From Brevibacillus thermoruber 423 (lineage in GTDB: Bacteria > Bacillota > Bacilli > Brevibacillales > Brevibacillaceae), in assembly GCF_000454065.1 (NCBI RefSeq), contig NZ_KE695654.1, positions 62,836-126,835 of the forward strand: DNA of 64,000 nucleotides, written 5' to 3'. Below, in pieces: positions 15,571 through 23,902 of this stretch; positions within the stretch are counted from its first letter, which is position 1, and each line of letters begins with the position of its first letter. Made by a program: the position numbers and the translations under genes. The notes under the pieces were generated by a model. That model did no database searches, was not told the DNA's origin, and saw only the letters and a program-made list of their open reading frames with translations.

Positions 15571-16455
15571 ATGGAAGAAACGTTGAAACAACAGGCCACT
15601 CACAAAAAATTGACCCTCGGCAAATTGCTCAAGAGGGCGCTGTTCATCCTGATCGGATCGGGCCTCGTCTCCGTCGGGCTGGAAATCTTTCTGGTCCCAA
15701 ATCACATCATTGACGGTGGAATTGTCGGGATATCCATCATCTTGTCCCACTTGACAGGCTGGACGCTCGGGTTGTTCCTGTTCCTGCTCAATCTGCCGTT
15801 TCTGATCGTCGGCTACAAACAGATCGGAAAAACGTTTGCAATTTCAACGCTGTTGGGCGTTACAGCTATGTCGGTGGGAACCACGATGCTGCACGACGTT
15901 CGTCCGTTGACGGAAGACCCGCTCCTGGCAGCCGTATTTGGCGGCATCATTCTCGGCATTGGTGTGGGCTTGGTCATCCGCTACGGAGGATCGTTGGACG
16001 GCACGGAGATTGTGGCGATCCTGTTCAACAAAAAGACACCGTTTTCTGTCGGTGAGATCGTCATGTTCTTCAACGTGTTTATTCTCGGAAGCGCCGGCTT
16101 CGTGTTCGGCTGGGATCGCGCCATGTATTCGCTGATGGCCTACTACATCGCCTTTAAGATGATCGATCTGACCATCGAAGGGTTCGAAGGCTCCAAATCG
16201 GTCTGGATCATCAGCGACAACTACAAGGAGATCGGGGACGCCATCGTCGCCCGGCTGGGACGCGGCGTGACGTACCTGAGCGGAGAAGGCGGGTATACCG
16301 GCGACGATAAAAAAGTGGTGTTCTGCATCATCACCCGCCTGGAGGAAGCCAAGCTGAAGCTGATCGTCGAGGAAGTGGACCCCGGCGCATTTCTCGCCGT
16401 CGGCAACATTCACGACGTCCGCGGCGGGCAGTTTAAAAAGAGGGATATTCACTAA
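15571..16455 (+). CDS. YitT-family membrane protein (DUF161 plus DUF2179)
   Basis: 294 residues. Five or six membrane segments (for example LFILIGSGLVSVGLEIFLVP and GLFLFLLNLPFLIVGY) carry the family motifs NHIIDGGIVGISIIL and RYGGSLDGTEIVAI. A C-terminal cytosolic DUF2179 domain follows (SVWIISDNYKEIGDAIVARL, VDPGAFLAVGNIHDVRGGQF). The family is common in Firmicutes; its transport or sensing role is unsettled. GGGAGGGG precedes the ATG and a TATAAT lies at 15532-15537. A terminator follows. Confidence 0.9.
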   Translation: MEETLKQQATHKKLTLGKLLKRALFILIGSGLVSVGLEIFLVPNHIIDGGIVGISIILSHLTGWTLGLFLFLLNLPFLIVGYKQIGKTFAISTLLGVTAMSVGTTMLHDVRPLTEDPLLAAVFGGIILGIGVGLVIRYGGSLDGTEIVAILFNKKTPFSVGEIVMFFNVFILGSAGFVFGWDRAMYSLMAYYIAFKMIDLTIEGFEGSKSVWIISDNYKEIGDAIVARLGRGVTYLSGEGGYTGDDKKVVFCIITRLEEAKLKLIVEEVDPGAFLAVGNIHDVRGGQFKKRDIH

Positions 16456-16467
16456 CCATTCGACTGG

Positions 16468-16507
16468 AAAAACGTGCCGCCTCGTGCAGAGGAAGCACGT
16501 TTTTTTT
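16468..16507. terminator. Terminator after the YitT gene
   Basis: AAAAACGTGC and GCACGTTTTT pair around a 17-base loop, followed by a run of T. It lies 13 bases after the YitT stop and before the convergent YbaK gene. Confidence 0.75.
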
Positions 16508-16520
16508 GCCGTCTTGTATT

Positions 16521-16985
16521 CTATTTGCCGCCCGTCTCCCGCGGCAGCCTCGCCACCACCCGGCTCGCCTGTTCCAATGCCTGCGGAGACAGCTTCAGCG
16601 TCCAGAGCGGATCGCCCGCTCCGCCGTAGACAAACGGGTAGGAAAACAGCTCGTCGTCCAGGACCACCGGCAGGTCGTGTCCCACCAGGGGAACGCTCCC
16701 CGGTTCGTATCCGGTGATCCGTTTGACCTCTGTGGCGCCGGCCATCTTCAACTGCCGGAAGCCCAGCAGCGGGGCCATCTGCGCGAAGTCCAGCCGGCCG
16801 CGCTTGCCGGAAACGATCAGCGCGACATGGCCCTTGTCCGTTTCAAGTATTAGCGCGGGCGCCGTCTGTCCGATCTCGATGCCCAACAGGGATGCTCCCT
16901 CCCGTGCCGAGCGGATGGGTTGATCGTGCGGGATCAATTCATAGGGCAGACCTTGTTCATCCAACAACCTTTTCACGCGTTCCAT
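16521..16985 (-). CDS. YbaK/ProX-type aminoacyl-tRNA deacylase
   Basis: 154 residues of the YbaK/EbsC fold: LLDEQGLPYELIPHDQPIRS at the start, then LGIEIGQTAPALILETDKGH, the conserved lysine in VSGKRGRLDF, and the EVKRITGYEPGSVPLVGHDL loop. Members clear mischarged tRNA (for example Cys- or Ala-tRNA-Pro). ATG 16985 has AAAGGAGAG five bases upstream; the GTG at 16991 would overlap that site. Monocistronic. Confidence 0.85.
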   Translation of the reverse strand: MERVKRLLDEQGLPYELIPHDQPIRSAREGASLLGIEIGQTAPALILETDKGHVALIVSGKRGRLDFAQMAPLLGFRQLKMAGATEVKRITGYEPGSVPLVGHDLPVVLDDELFSYPFVYGGAGDPLWTLKLSPQALEQASRVVARLPRETGGK

Positions 16986-17263
16986 AGACACTCTCCTTTC
17001 TATGGTAACTTTTCTATACTTTTAGAGAAATGACAACTAAAAAAGGATATGGCAGCATGAGCATTCGCAAGGCAGTTCCGTGGGAGGCTAATGTATAGCG
17101 GCAAGATTTTTACCATCTGCATGATGGCTTCTTCGTTGTCGACTGAAATATTGGGGCTTTGTATCGACAGCCGTTCCCCCCATGTCTTTCCATCATGCCA
17201 GTTGGGCGGGGGAAAGCGGGAAACCCACTTTTTCCAACAACAAGAGGGGGCAACGAATAACAA

Positions 17264-17286
17264 AGGAGAGGGACTATCCCTCTCCT
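17264..17286 (-). terminator. Terminator overlapping the speE stop
   Basis: AGGAGAGGGA and TCCCTCTCCT form a 10-bp perfect stem with a 3-base loop. On the minus strand it is followed by TTGTT. The speE stop codon lies within the stem. Confidence 0.65.
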
Positions 17287-18137
17287 ATCGCTTGCTTTAT
17301 AAAGACCGGCAGGTGAAAACACTGATGGATGATTCCTTCGTCGACATACTTGGTATCCTTTCCGGACACGCGCCCGGCCACCGGCTGATCGTACTTCTTC
17401 GAACCGAGGGTAAAGCTCCACAAGCCTCCCGGGTACGTGGGCACGACTGCCGTGTACATGCGGGTGACCGGAAACAATCGGCCGATGTTGCGGTACGTCT
17501 GCCCCATCACATCGGCGTGAAAGATGGGGGACTGGCTCTGGCAGACCATCAGGCCGTCCGGTTTCAGCGCCCGATGCACATGCTGGTAAAACGAAAAGGA
17601 AAACAACTGCTCCGCCGGGCCGACGGGATCGGACGAATCGACGATGATCACGTCGTACGTCTCTTCCAGGTCGCGGACAAACTCCACCCCGTCCCGGTAC
17701 AGGAAACGGACGCGGGGATCCGACAGGCCGCCCGACACTTCGGGCAGATGCTGTTTGCACACCTGCACGACGCGTTCGTCAATCTCCACCAGATCAATCT
17801 GTTCCACTTCCGGGTATTTGCACACTTCGCGGGCCGCCCCGCAATCTCCCCCGCCAATCACCAGAACGCAGCGCGGCCGGGGATGAAACGCCAGCGGCAC
17901 ATGGGCAATCATCTCATTGTAAATAAATCCGTCCATTGATGTCGTTTGCACAACTCCGTCCAATACAAGCATCCGGCCAAAATCGTAGGAGTCCAGAATC
18001 ATCACATGCTGAAACGCCGATTGTTCCTCGTGAATCACCTCGCGAATCCGGTAACGGATCATCAGGTTCTCCCGTTCGTTCTCGGTCAGCCAGCACGCTC
18101 CGGCGCTGTTTTGAACAAACTTGGGCAATACGTTCAT
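17274..18137 (-). CDS. speE: Spermidine synthase (polyamine aminopropyltransferase)
   Basis: 287 residues. Typical segments are WLTENERENLMIRYRIREVI, MLVLDGVVQTTSMDGFIYNE (the substrate-gating strand), the SAM-like motif VLVIGGGDCGAAREVCKYP, VDLVEID-type acidic residues (IDLVEIDERVVQVCKQHLPE) and DVIIVDSSDPVGPAEQLFS. It transfers aminopropyl from decarboxylated SAM to putrescine. The ATG follows GGAGGGTGAG. Unlike B. subtilis, no agmatinase (speB) gene follows; the gene stands alone. Confidence 0.93.
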   Translation of the reverse strand: MNVLPKFVQNSAGACWLTENERENLMIRYRIREVIHEEQSAFQHVMILDSYDFGRMLVLDGVVQTTSMDGFIYNEMIAHVPLAFHPRPRCVLVIGGGDCGAAREVCKYPEVEQIDLVEIDERVVQVCKQHLPEVSGGLSDPRVRFLYRDGVEFVRDLEETYDVIIVDSSDPVGPAEQLFSFSFYQHVHRALKPDGLMVCQSQSPIFHADVMGQTYRNIGRLFPVTRMYTAVVPTYPGGLWSFTLGSKKYDQPVAGRVSGKDTKYVDEGIIHQCFHLPVFIKQAIGEG

Positions 18138-18220
18138 TTCTCACCCTCCTGAAAACAATAGAATCATTATCACCCTATCGAAAAATCCGTCTGTTTTCAA
18201 GAATGTGGGAGATGCGGCAG

Positions 18221-18928
18221 TCAGGCGACGATTTCCCAGAGCTCTTCCAGCCGTTTGATCACGGCGAGGGGCTTGTGATCCGCAGCAGGCGGCACTCCGG
18301 CGGGATTCAGCCAAACCGCCGAGAGGCCCGCATCCATCGCCCCGGCGATGTCGGCCGTCCAGTTGTCCCCGACAAACAGCGCCTCCGCCGGAGAAGCCCC
18401 CAAGCGCTCAAGCACGGCCGCAAAAATGCGCGGGTCCGGCTTGTGCCAGCCAATCTGCTCGGAGACGAACACCCTCTCCGCAGGAAAGAGAGGTGCGAGC
18501 CCCAGGCGCTCGATTTTTTCAACGGCCATGTTCGCGGGTCCGTTGGTGACAATCGCCAGGGTATACCGTTCCTTGAGCCGCATCAGCAGCGACTGAACGG
18601 CGCGGTCGGGAACGACGGCGTCCATGCAGGCGGCCGCATACCGCTCCTGAAAGTCGTCCAGCCGATCCGCCTCCGCACGGCGCCCAAATTCGGCGAGGGT
18701 GCGCGACAGCCGCAGGCGGCGCAGTTGGTCAAAGTTGATCCGCTTCTCCCGGATGTCCGCCCACAAGGCGTCGCTGTGCCGCCGCAGCGCCTCGTACACG
18801 GCGTCCGGGTCAAGCCCGGCCGTCAGCGGGTGGGATGTGATCGTCTGCCGCATGCCCTTTTCCCAGCAAGCCGAGAAATCAAACAACGTGTCATCCAAAT
18901 CAAACAAGATCAGGTGAAAGCCCGGCAT
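18221..18928 (-). CDS. HAD-family hydrolase, YjjG/YfnB type
   Basis: 235 residues with HAD motif I FDLDDTLFDF at residues 9-18, motif II LAIVTNGPA, motif III lysine in GWHKPDPRIF and motif IV EALFVGDNWTADIAGA. The helical cap lies after motif I. The closest subfamily is the noncanonical pyrimidine nucleotidase YjjG/YfnB, which dephosphorylates nucleoside monophosphates. AAGGAGGAGG precedes the ATG. Stands alone between speE and a thioesterase gene. Confidence 0.88.
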   Translation of the reverse strand: MPGFHLILFDLDDTLFDFSACWEKGMRQTITSHPLTAGLDPDAVYEALRRHSDALWADIREKRINFDQLRRLRLSRTLAEFGRRAEADRLDDFQERYAAACMDAVVPDRAVQSLLMRLKERYTLAIVTNGPANMAVEKIERLGLAPLFPAERVFVSEQIGWHKPDPRIFAAVLERLGASPAEALFVGDNWTADIAGAMDAGLSAVWLNPAGVPPAADHKPLAVIKRLEELWEIVA

Positions 18929-19061
18929 GGCCCCTCCTCCTTTGCACCAGTTTCGTCGACGCGCCGGTTTCGCGCAAAAAAACGGCCCCCATCTTACCCA
19001 TTGTAGAAGAAAAACGGGTAAAATGGAGAGGCCATTGTTGGCAGTCTGACCATGTTGTTCG

Positions 19062-19490
19062 TTACCCGCTGGCCTGCCCGCTCGGCAGCGCGTCAGCCAG
19101 CGCGCGGGCCAGATCGTCCGGCAGCGGGACGGAGCGGCGCTGCACAGCGTCGATCATCACCATCGTCACGTCGGCGTCGGCCGCCCGTTCGTCCCGCTGA
19201 TTGTACAGCTCGTGGCGGACGACAAAGCTCTTCTCCCCGATCTTCACCACGGAAGTGCGCACCTGCACCTGCTCCAGCATCCGCAGCTCTTTGCGGTAGT
19301 TGATCTGGATGCTGACCACGACCGGCATGATCTGCCGCCGCTTCAGCTCCTCCAGCGTAAACCCCTGTTGGCACATCCAGTCAAACCGGGCCCACTCCAT
19401 GTACTCCAGGTATTTGGCGTTATTGACGTGCCCGATCACGTCGATGTCGGTCGAACGAACGACCAGATCAAACAGATGCTGCATCCCCAT
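19062..19490 (-). CDS. Hot-dog-fold acyl-CoA thioesterase (YbgC type)
   Basis: 142 residues. The 4HBT signature with catalytic Asp is visible in VVRSTDIDVIGHVNNAKYLE (residues 10-29), followed by YMEWARFDWM and IQINYRKELRMLEQVQVRTS. It hydrolyses acyl-CoA thioesters in the cytosol; chain length is unknown. The start is ATG 19490 or the ATG six bases later, both behind GAGAGAGGGG. The much longer frame continuing upstream has no support. Confidence 0.85.
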   Translation of the reverse strand: MGMQHLFDLVVRSTDIDVIGHVNNAKYLEYMEWARFDWMCQQGFTLEELKRRQIMPVVVSIQINYRKELRMLEQVQVRTSVVKIGEKSFVVRHELYNQRDERAADADVTMVMIDAVQRRSVPLPDDLARALADALPSGQASG

Positions 19491-19658
19491 CGCCCCTCTC
19501 TCCCTTCGCCTGTCTTGTTTCCAGTATAGCGAATCGCCGCCGCTGAGTGAATATTCATTCGGAATATTCGGAAGGATTCCGCTGTTTTTTCTTCTCGCAT
19601 TCCTTATAATAGGACGTACAGACACGTGCGGAGCCGCACGCTGAAAGGGATGGTGTCC

Positions 19659-20114
19659 ATGTTCGAACAGATGATGCTTCCCGCCCTCCAAACCGCCCGT
19701 TCGCGCTATCTGGATGCGCTGGCCAACCTGGAAGCGGAACAGCTTGCCTGGAGGCTCGCCCCCGGTTCCAACTCGGTAGGATTTTTGATCCGCCACATTG
19801 CCGAGGTGGAGTACCGCTTCTGTGCGATGTTTTTCGGCCGCCCTCTGCCGGACGGGGTGACGCTCTTCACCATTGGTCCGGTCCAAGACGAGGGGCAGTT
19901 TACCGACCTTGACGCCCTGCTGTCGTTTCGGGACTCGTCCTACGCCCATCTGCTGGAATCACTCCACGAGTTCCCCGTGGATGCGTGGGACGCTGCCGTG
20001 CAGGCGCCGATCGGGACGCTTACCCCGCGGCAGGCGTTGGGACGGCTGGTCTACCACACCGGTTACCACGCCGGCCAGATCGGTCTGATTCGCAAGTACG
20101 GAGGCAGCCGGTAA
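19659..20114 (+). CDS. DinB/YfiT-family putative metal-dependent hydrolase
   Basis: 151 residues forming the DinB four-helix bundle. The metal-binding histidines are visible in FLIRHIAEVEYRF (helix 2) and VYHTGYHAGQIGLIRK (helix 4). Members are often thiol-S-transferases using bacillithiol, or metal hydrolases; the activity here is not known. The start ATG 19659 has GAAAGGGA eight bases upstream; two more upstream starts in frame are less likely. Confidence 0.83.
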   Translation: MFEQMMLPALQTARSRYLDALANLEAEQLAWRLAPGSNSVGFLIRHIAEVEYRFCAMFFGRPLPDGVTLFTIGPVQDEGQFTDLDALLSFRDSSYAHLLESLHEFPVDAWDAAVQAPIGTLTPRQALGRLVYHTGYHAGQIGLIRKYGGSR

Positions 20115-20146
20115 GTTTTCCCCATTCGTTCGGGAGGTGAAACACG

Positions 20147-20197
20147 ATGGCGCGTACGCTGTTTGAATGCGATGTACCCGGCGTTCTCCTCACCTAG
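20147..20197 (+). CDS. 16-codon ORF with strong ribosome binding site
   Basis: GGGAGGTG lies seven bases before an ATG opening a 16-residue frame (MARTLFECDVPGVLLT). The distance to the EamA start is 75 bases. It could be a leader peptide or the stub of a lost gene. No attenuator structure was identified. Confidence 0.3.
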   Translation: MARTLFECDVPGVLLT

Positions 20198-20272
20198 CCG
20201 GCGAGGGAACGATCCTCGGATGTCCCCCCGGCACGCCACACGCATCACATCATTTTCCCGGGAGGGGCTTAC

Positions 20273-21196
20273 ATGATGAATCCGCAGTGGAAGCAGCAGT
20301 TGTTTGGAGGCTTGTGCCTCACTCTGGCCGCCGCCATCTGGGGCGGCGTGTACGTCGTCAGCAAAGTGGTCCTGGATGTGATCCCGCCGTTTACGCTCCT
20401 GATCATCCGCTTCGCCATCGCGCTGGTGGTGCTGGGCGCCTTTGTCGCGGCACGGCGGGAGTTTATTGCCAGGCGGGACTTTCCGCTCATCATGGCCGTC
20501 GCGTTTGTCGGCGTCACGATCTCGATTGCCGCCCAGTTTGTCGGCACCAAGCTCTCCACCGCCCACATGGGAGCGCTGATTACCTCGGCGTCGCCCGCCT
20601 TCATCGCCCTTTTTGCCGTCTGGCTGTTGAAGGAACGGATTAACGGGCGGCAGTTGACCGGCATCCTGCTGGCCACCGTGGGCGTGCTGATCGTCATCGG
20701 CGTCCCGGACGAGGCGGATGCCCAATCGTCCCTGATCGGCAACCTGATTCTGCTGCTGGCGGCGGTCAGTTGGGGCTTGTACACGGTGTTGAGCAAAAAG
20801 GCGACGCTCCGCTACTCGTCCCTGTCGGTGACGACCTACGTCGCCCTGTTTGGCATGATCTTTACCAGTCCGTTGATGGTTTGGGAACTGTCGGTGACGC
20901 CCGTCTCCTGGGGGTTCGGCTGGGAGATCTGGGCCGGCGTGCTCTACATCGGCATCATCTCCACGGCGGGGGCGTTTTACCTGTGGAACAAAGGATTCGA
21001 GCTGATGCAGGCAGGCAGCGGGGCAGGGTTTTTCTTCATCCAGCCGGTCGTGGGCGCGCTGCTCGGCTGGCTTCTTTTAAACGAGCATCTGGGCCTCGGC
21101 TTTTTTGCGGGAGCCGCGTTCATCTTTGGCGGCGTCGCCCTGTCCAACCTGCAGCAAGCGGAATCGTACGACAAAAACGAAGGCACACCCCGTTAG
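20273..21196 (+). CDS. EamA/DMT-family drug or metabolite transporter
   Basis: 307 residues with about ten membrane helices in two EamA repeats. The first starts LAAAIWGGVYVVSKVVLDVI and ends around IGVPDE; the second starts GNLILLLAAVSWGLYTVLSK and ends LGLGFFAGAAFIFGGVALSN. These exporters move small metabolites across the cytoplasmic membrane. GGGAGGGG precedes a double ATG. The stop overlaps the convergent brnQ stop by four bases within a shared hairpin. Confidence 0.88.
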   Translation: MMNPQWKQQLFGGLCLTLAAAIWGGVYVVSKVVLDVIPPFTLLIIRFAIALVVLGAFVAARREFIARRDFPLIMAVAFVGVTISIAAQFVGTKLSTAHMGALITSASPAFIALFAVWLLKERINGRQLTGILLATVGVLIVIGVPDEADAQSSLIGNLILLLAAVSWGLYTVLSKKATLRYSSLSVTTYVALFGMIFTSPLMVWELSVTPVSWGFGWEIWAGVLYIGIISTAGAFYLWNKGFELMQAGSGAGFFFIQPVVGALLGWLLLNEHLGLGFFAGAAFIFGGVALSNLQQAESYDKNEGTPR

Positions 21197-21204
21197 GGTG
21201 TGCC
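21182..21204. terminator. Shared bidirectional terminator of eamA and brnQ
   Basis: GGCACACCC and GGGTGTGCC form a perfect 9-bp stem around CGTTA. Both stop codons of the convergent genes lie inside it; T-rich sequence follows on the plus strand. Confidence 0.65.
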
Positions 21205-22542
21205 GCTTGTTGTTTCCTGGTACTTCGCGCTGCCCGGCTGGCGGACGACTCCCACGAGGAAGCCGATCGCAGCTCCGCATACTGCGGGGAGCAGCCAGCC
21301 GATGCCTTCGTGGTAAAGCGGAAGGTGTGCGTATAACGACGTGATCCCGTCAAGCGAAAGACCGAACTGCTTGGCCCCGTCGACGATGCTGATGACCGCC
21401 GTAGCGATGGTCGCTCCGCCGTACACTTCCGCGTATCCGCGGAACAGGCGATGCAGGAAGGAGAGCAGCATCAGCACGATCGCAATCGGATAGATCATCA
21501 GGAGCACGGGAACGGAGATCGCAATCAGTTGGGTCAAGCCGACGTTGGCCACAGCCGCGCTGAACAGGCTCAGGATCATCGCCATGGTTTTGTACGACAC
21601 GCCCTGCAGTCGTTCCGAAAAGAAATGGCTGCAGGCGGTCACCAGTCCCACCGACGTCGTCAGGCAGGCGAGTATGACACCGGCCGCCAGCAGCAGCAGC
21701 CCCTTTGAGCCAAACAGGTGCTGAACCACCGACGTCAGGATTTGCCCGCCGTTTTCGGACTGCCCCAGCGAGTAGCTGGTCACCCCCAGGTACGCGAGCG
21801 CGAGGTAGACCAGCGCCAATCCGGTGGCGGCGATCATCCCCGCCTTGACGGTTGCCCACCCGAGCTTTTTGCGCCCGGTGATGCCGCGGCCTTCGATCGT
21901 GGACGTGACGACGATGCCGAACACCAGGGCGGCCAGGGCGTCAAGTGTGAGATACCCTTCCACGAAGCCCTTGAAGAACGGCGCCGATTGATACGCTTCG
22001 GCAGGCTCGCCCGCCTTTCCGATGGGATGCACGAGCGACTGGACGAACATCACGCCAATGATCAGCAGCAGGGCCGGCGTCAGCACCTTGCCGATGCGGT
22101 CCACCAGTTTGGATGGATGCAAACACAGCCAGAAGGTGACGGCAAAATAGACCAACGTGCTGAGGAACAGCGGCACCCAACTCTCCTTCGCGCCTTCCGG
22201 GAGAAACGGCAGCACGCCCATCTCGAAGGCAACCGTTCCGGTTCGGGGAATCGCCAGAAACGGCCCGATGGCCAAATAGACGACAACGGTAAAAACAGCG
22301 CCGAATACAGGGTGAACCCGGCCGGCCAGCGTCTGCAAATTTCCGCCGCTCATCCCGGTGGCGATGACGCCCAGGAGCGGCAGCCCCACGCCGGTGAGGA
22401 TAAACCCGGCCATGGCCTCCCACGCATGCGTACCGGCGGCTTGCCCCAAGGCCGGCGGGAAGATCATGTTGCCCGCCCCGAAGAACAGGGCAAACAGCAT
22501 CATCCCGATGGTCAGGGTCTCTCTATGGGTTAACTCTCTCAT
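21193..22542 (-). CDS. brnQ: Branched-chain amino acid carrier BrnQ
   Basis: 449 residues with about twelve membrane segments and the BrnQ signature LTIGMMLFALFFGAGNMIFP near residue 11, then MAGFILTGVGLPLLGVIATG. It imports leucine, isoleucine and valine with sodium. The start ATG 22542 follows GGAGAGG at six bases; the upstream ATG at 22557 lies inside that site. A CodY-like box 30 bases upstream suggests repression when branched-chain amino acids are plentiful. Convergent with eamA. Confidence 0.92.
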   Translation of the reverse strand: MRELTHRETLTIGMMLFALFFGAGNMIFPPALGQAAGTHAWEAMAGFILTGVGLPLLGVIATGMSGGNLQTLAGRVHPVFGAVFTVVVYLAIGPFLAIPRTGTVAFEMGVLPFLPEGAKESWVPLFLSTLVYFAVTFWLCLHPSKLVDRIGKVLTPALLLIIGVMFVQSLVHPIGKAGEPAEAYQSAPFFKGFVEGYLTLDALAALVFGIVVTSTIEGRGITGRKKLGWATVKAGMIAATGLALVYLALAYLGVTSYSLGQSENGGQILTSVVQHLFGSKGLLLLAAGVILACLTTSVGLVTACSHFFSERLQGVSYKTMAMILSLFSAAVANVGLTQLIAISVPVLLMIYPIAIVLMLLSFLHRLFRGYAEVYGGATIATAVISIVDGAKQFGLSLDGITSLYAHLPLYHEGIGWLLPAVCGAAIGFLVGVVRQPGSAKYQETTSGTP

Positions 22543-22573
22543 GGTTTTCCTCTCCAACTCTCAGTTAAATTTG

Positions 22574-22588
22574 AATTTTTTGAAAGTT
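22574..22588 (-). promoter_or_regulatory. CodY-like box upstream of brnQ
   Basis: AATTTTTTGAAAGTT matches 13 of 15 positions of the CodY consensus AATTTTCWGAAAATT. It lies in an AT-rich leader 32 bases upstream of the brnQ start. CodY commonly represses branched-chain amino acid uptake genes. Confidence 0.5.
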
Positions 22589-22669
22589 TTTATAGTCTAT
22601 ATGAATTTTTCCGGTATTACACGAATGTTTACTATATACCTAACCTTCATTTTTTTCAAGTCCAAAAAA

Positions 22670-22689
22670 ATGACGCCCCGGGGCGTCAT
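22670..22689 (-). terminator. Terminator at the end of the glycosylase gene
   Basis: ATGACGCCCCGGGGCGTCAT is a perfect 20-base palindrome followed on the minus strand by seven T. The glycosylase stop codon (22686-22688) lies within the stem. Confidence 0.7.
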
Positions 22690-23621
22690 GCGTTCCGCTC
22701 TTCCTTTCGTTTGACCGCGCCGACCGCTTCCCACACATAGAGCGACACGTAGCTGCGCCAGGGCGCCCAGCTCTCGCCAATCCGGCGGATCTCCCGTTCG
22801 TCCGGCTTGTCCGGCAGGCCGTACACCAACTGGATGCCGTTGCGCAGTCCGATGTCGGCCGCGGGCAGCAGATCCGGCCGGCCCATGCCAAACATCATCA
22901 GGCACTCCACCGTCCATCTGCCGATACCGCGAAGCGGGGTGAGACAAGCGAAAATCTCCTCGTCCTCCATCCGCCAAAGACTGTCCAGATCGACACGGCC
23001 ATCCGCCACGGCGCGGGCAAAGTCGATGATGTATTCCGCCTTGCGCTGACTGAACTGCAGCGGCCGCAGGGCATCCGGCTCCAAGCGGGCGACGGCCTCG
23101 GCCGTGGGAAAGGCGAGATAGGTCCGGCCCTGTTCGTCCTGCAGCTTCTCCCCGGCCAACTCCAGCAGCCGGCGGGTCAAGGCAGCGGCAAACGGCAGAT
23201 TCACCTGCTGACCGATGATCGTCCGGACCATCGACTGAAACAAGTCGGCGTCCAGCAAAAAACGCAGCCCGCGAAAGCGCTCCGTCAGCGGGCGCAGGAC
23301 ATCATCCTGCCGCATGTGCCGGTACAGCGGCTCCAAGTCGACGTCGACACTGAACATGTGCCGGATCGTCCCCTCGAGCGCTTCCTTCTCACCGGCGGTC
23401 AGGGCCGCATCTGTCCGCCATTCGATCGCCGGCTGCTCCACATCCCCGGTAAAATGCAGGGCAGCCACCACCGGCCGCTGTCCGACGCGAAACACGCGGC
23501 GGATCACCCGCGCCTCCGCCTCCACCTGCATTTGCGGGTCCGGGTGCGTTTCCAGCCTCTTCAGCAGCCGTTCAAACGAATACGGCGGTTTCACGTCAAT
23601 GATGGAACCGTCCATCGACAC
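22686..23621 (-). CDS. DNA-3-methyladenine glycosylase II (AlkA family)
   Basis: 311 residues. The HhH-GPD core is visible: FQSMVRTIIGQQVNLPFAAA, then the helix-hairpin-helix LTPLRGIGRWTVECLMMFGM and the catalytic aspartate in LLPAADIGLRNGIQ. An AlkA-N-like beta domain precedes it. It removes alkylated purines from DNA in base-excision repair. The GTG at 23621 has GAGAGGAG at good spacing; ATG 23615 is the alternative start. Monocistronic, with a terminator overlapping its end. Confidence 0.9.
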   Translation of the reverse strand: MSMDGSIIDVKPPYSFERLLKRLETHPDPQMQVEAEARVIRRVFRVGQRPVVAALHFTGDVEQPAIEWRTDAALTAGEKEALEGTIRHMFSVDVDLEPLYRHMRQDDVLRPLTERFRGLRFLLDADLFQSMVRTIIGQQVNLPFAAALTRRLLELAGEKLQDEQGRTYLAFPTAEAVARLEPDALRPLQFSQRKAEYIIDFARAVADGRVDLDSLWRMEDEEIFACLTPLRGIGRWTVECLMMFGMGRPDLLPAADIGLRNGIQLVYGLPDKPDEREIRRIGESWAPWRSYVSLYVWEAVGAVKRKEERNA

Positions 23622-23902
23622 ACATCGCTCCTCTCTGCGCGGACATCCAGCCCGTCTGTGCTGTTTCCAGCCTACAACAAGAAACGCCATTTGTCACACG
23701 AGGGGGGATGAAACGGCAAGAAATCGGAAAAGGAAAGGTTTGAAGGGCACGGCGTGGGGCAAACGGCAAAAGAGCGCACCCGCCCCACCACCGAAGCAGG
23801 CGAATGCGCTTTGTCGTCTCCAATCCTGGCCAACCGCCTGCGGGAAAAGGGCATCCTCCGCCCGCCCAACGCGGGGGCAGGCGAGGAAAGTGCGGCGGCT
23901 TC

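Noticed and set aside
17000-17263. Minus-strand ORF of 87 codons between ybaK and speE
   Set aside because: No ribosome binding site, no coherent protein composition; it overlaps the speE terminator.
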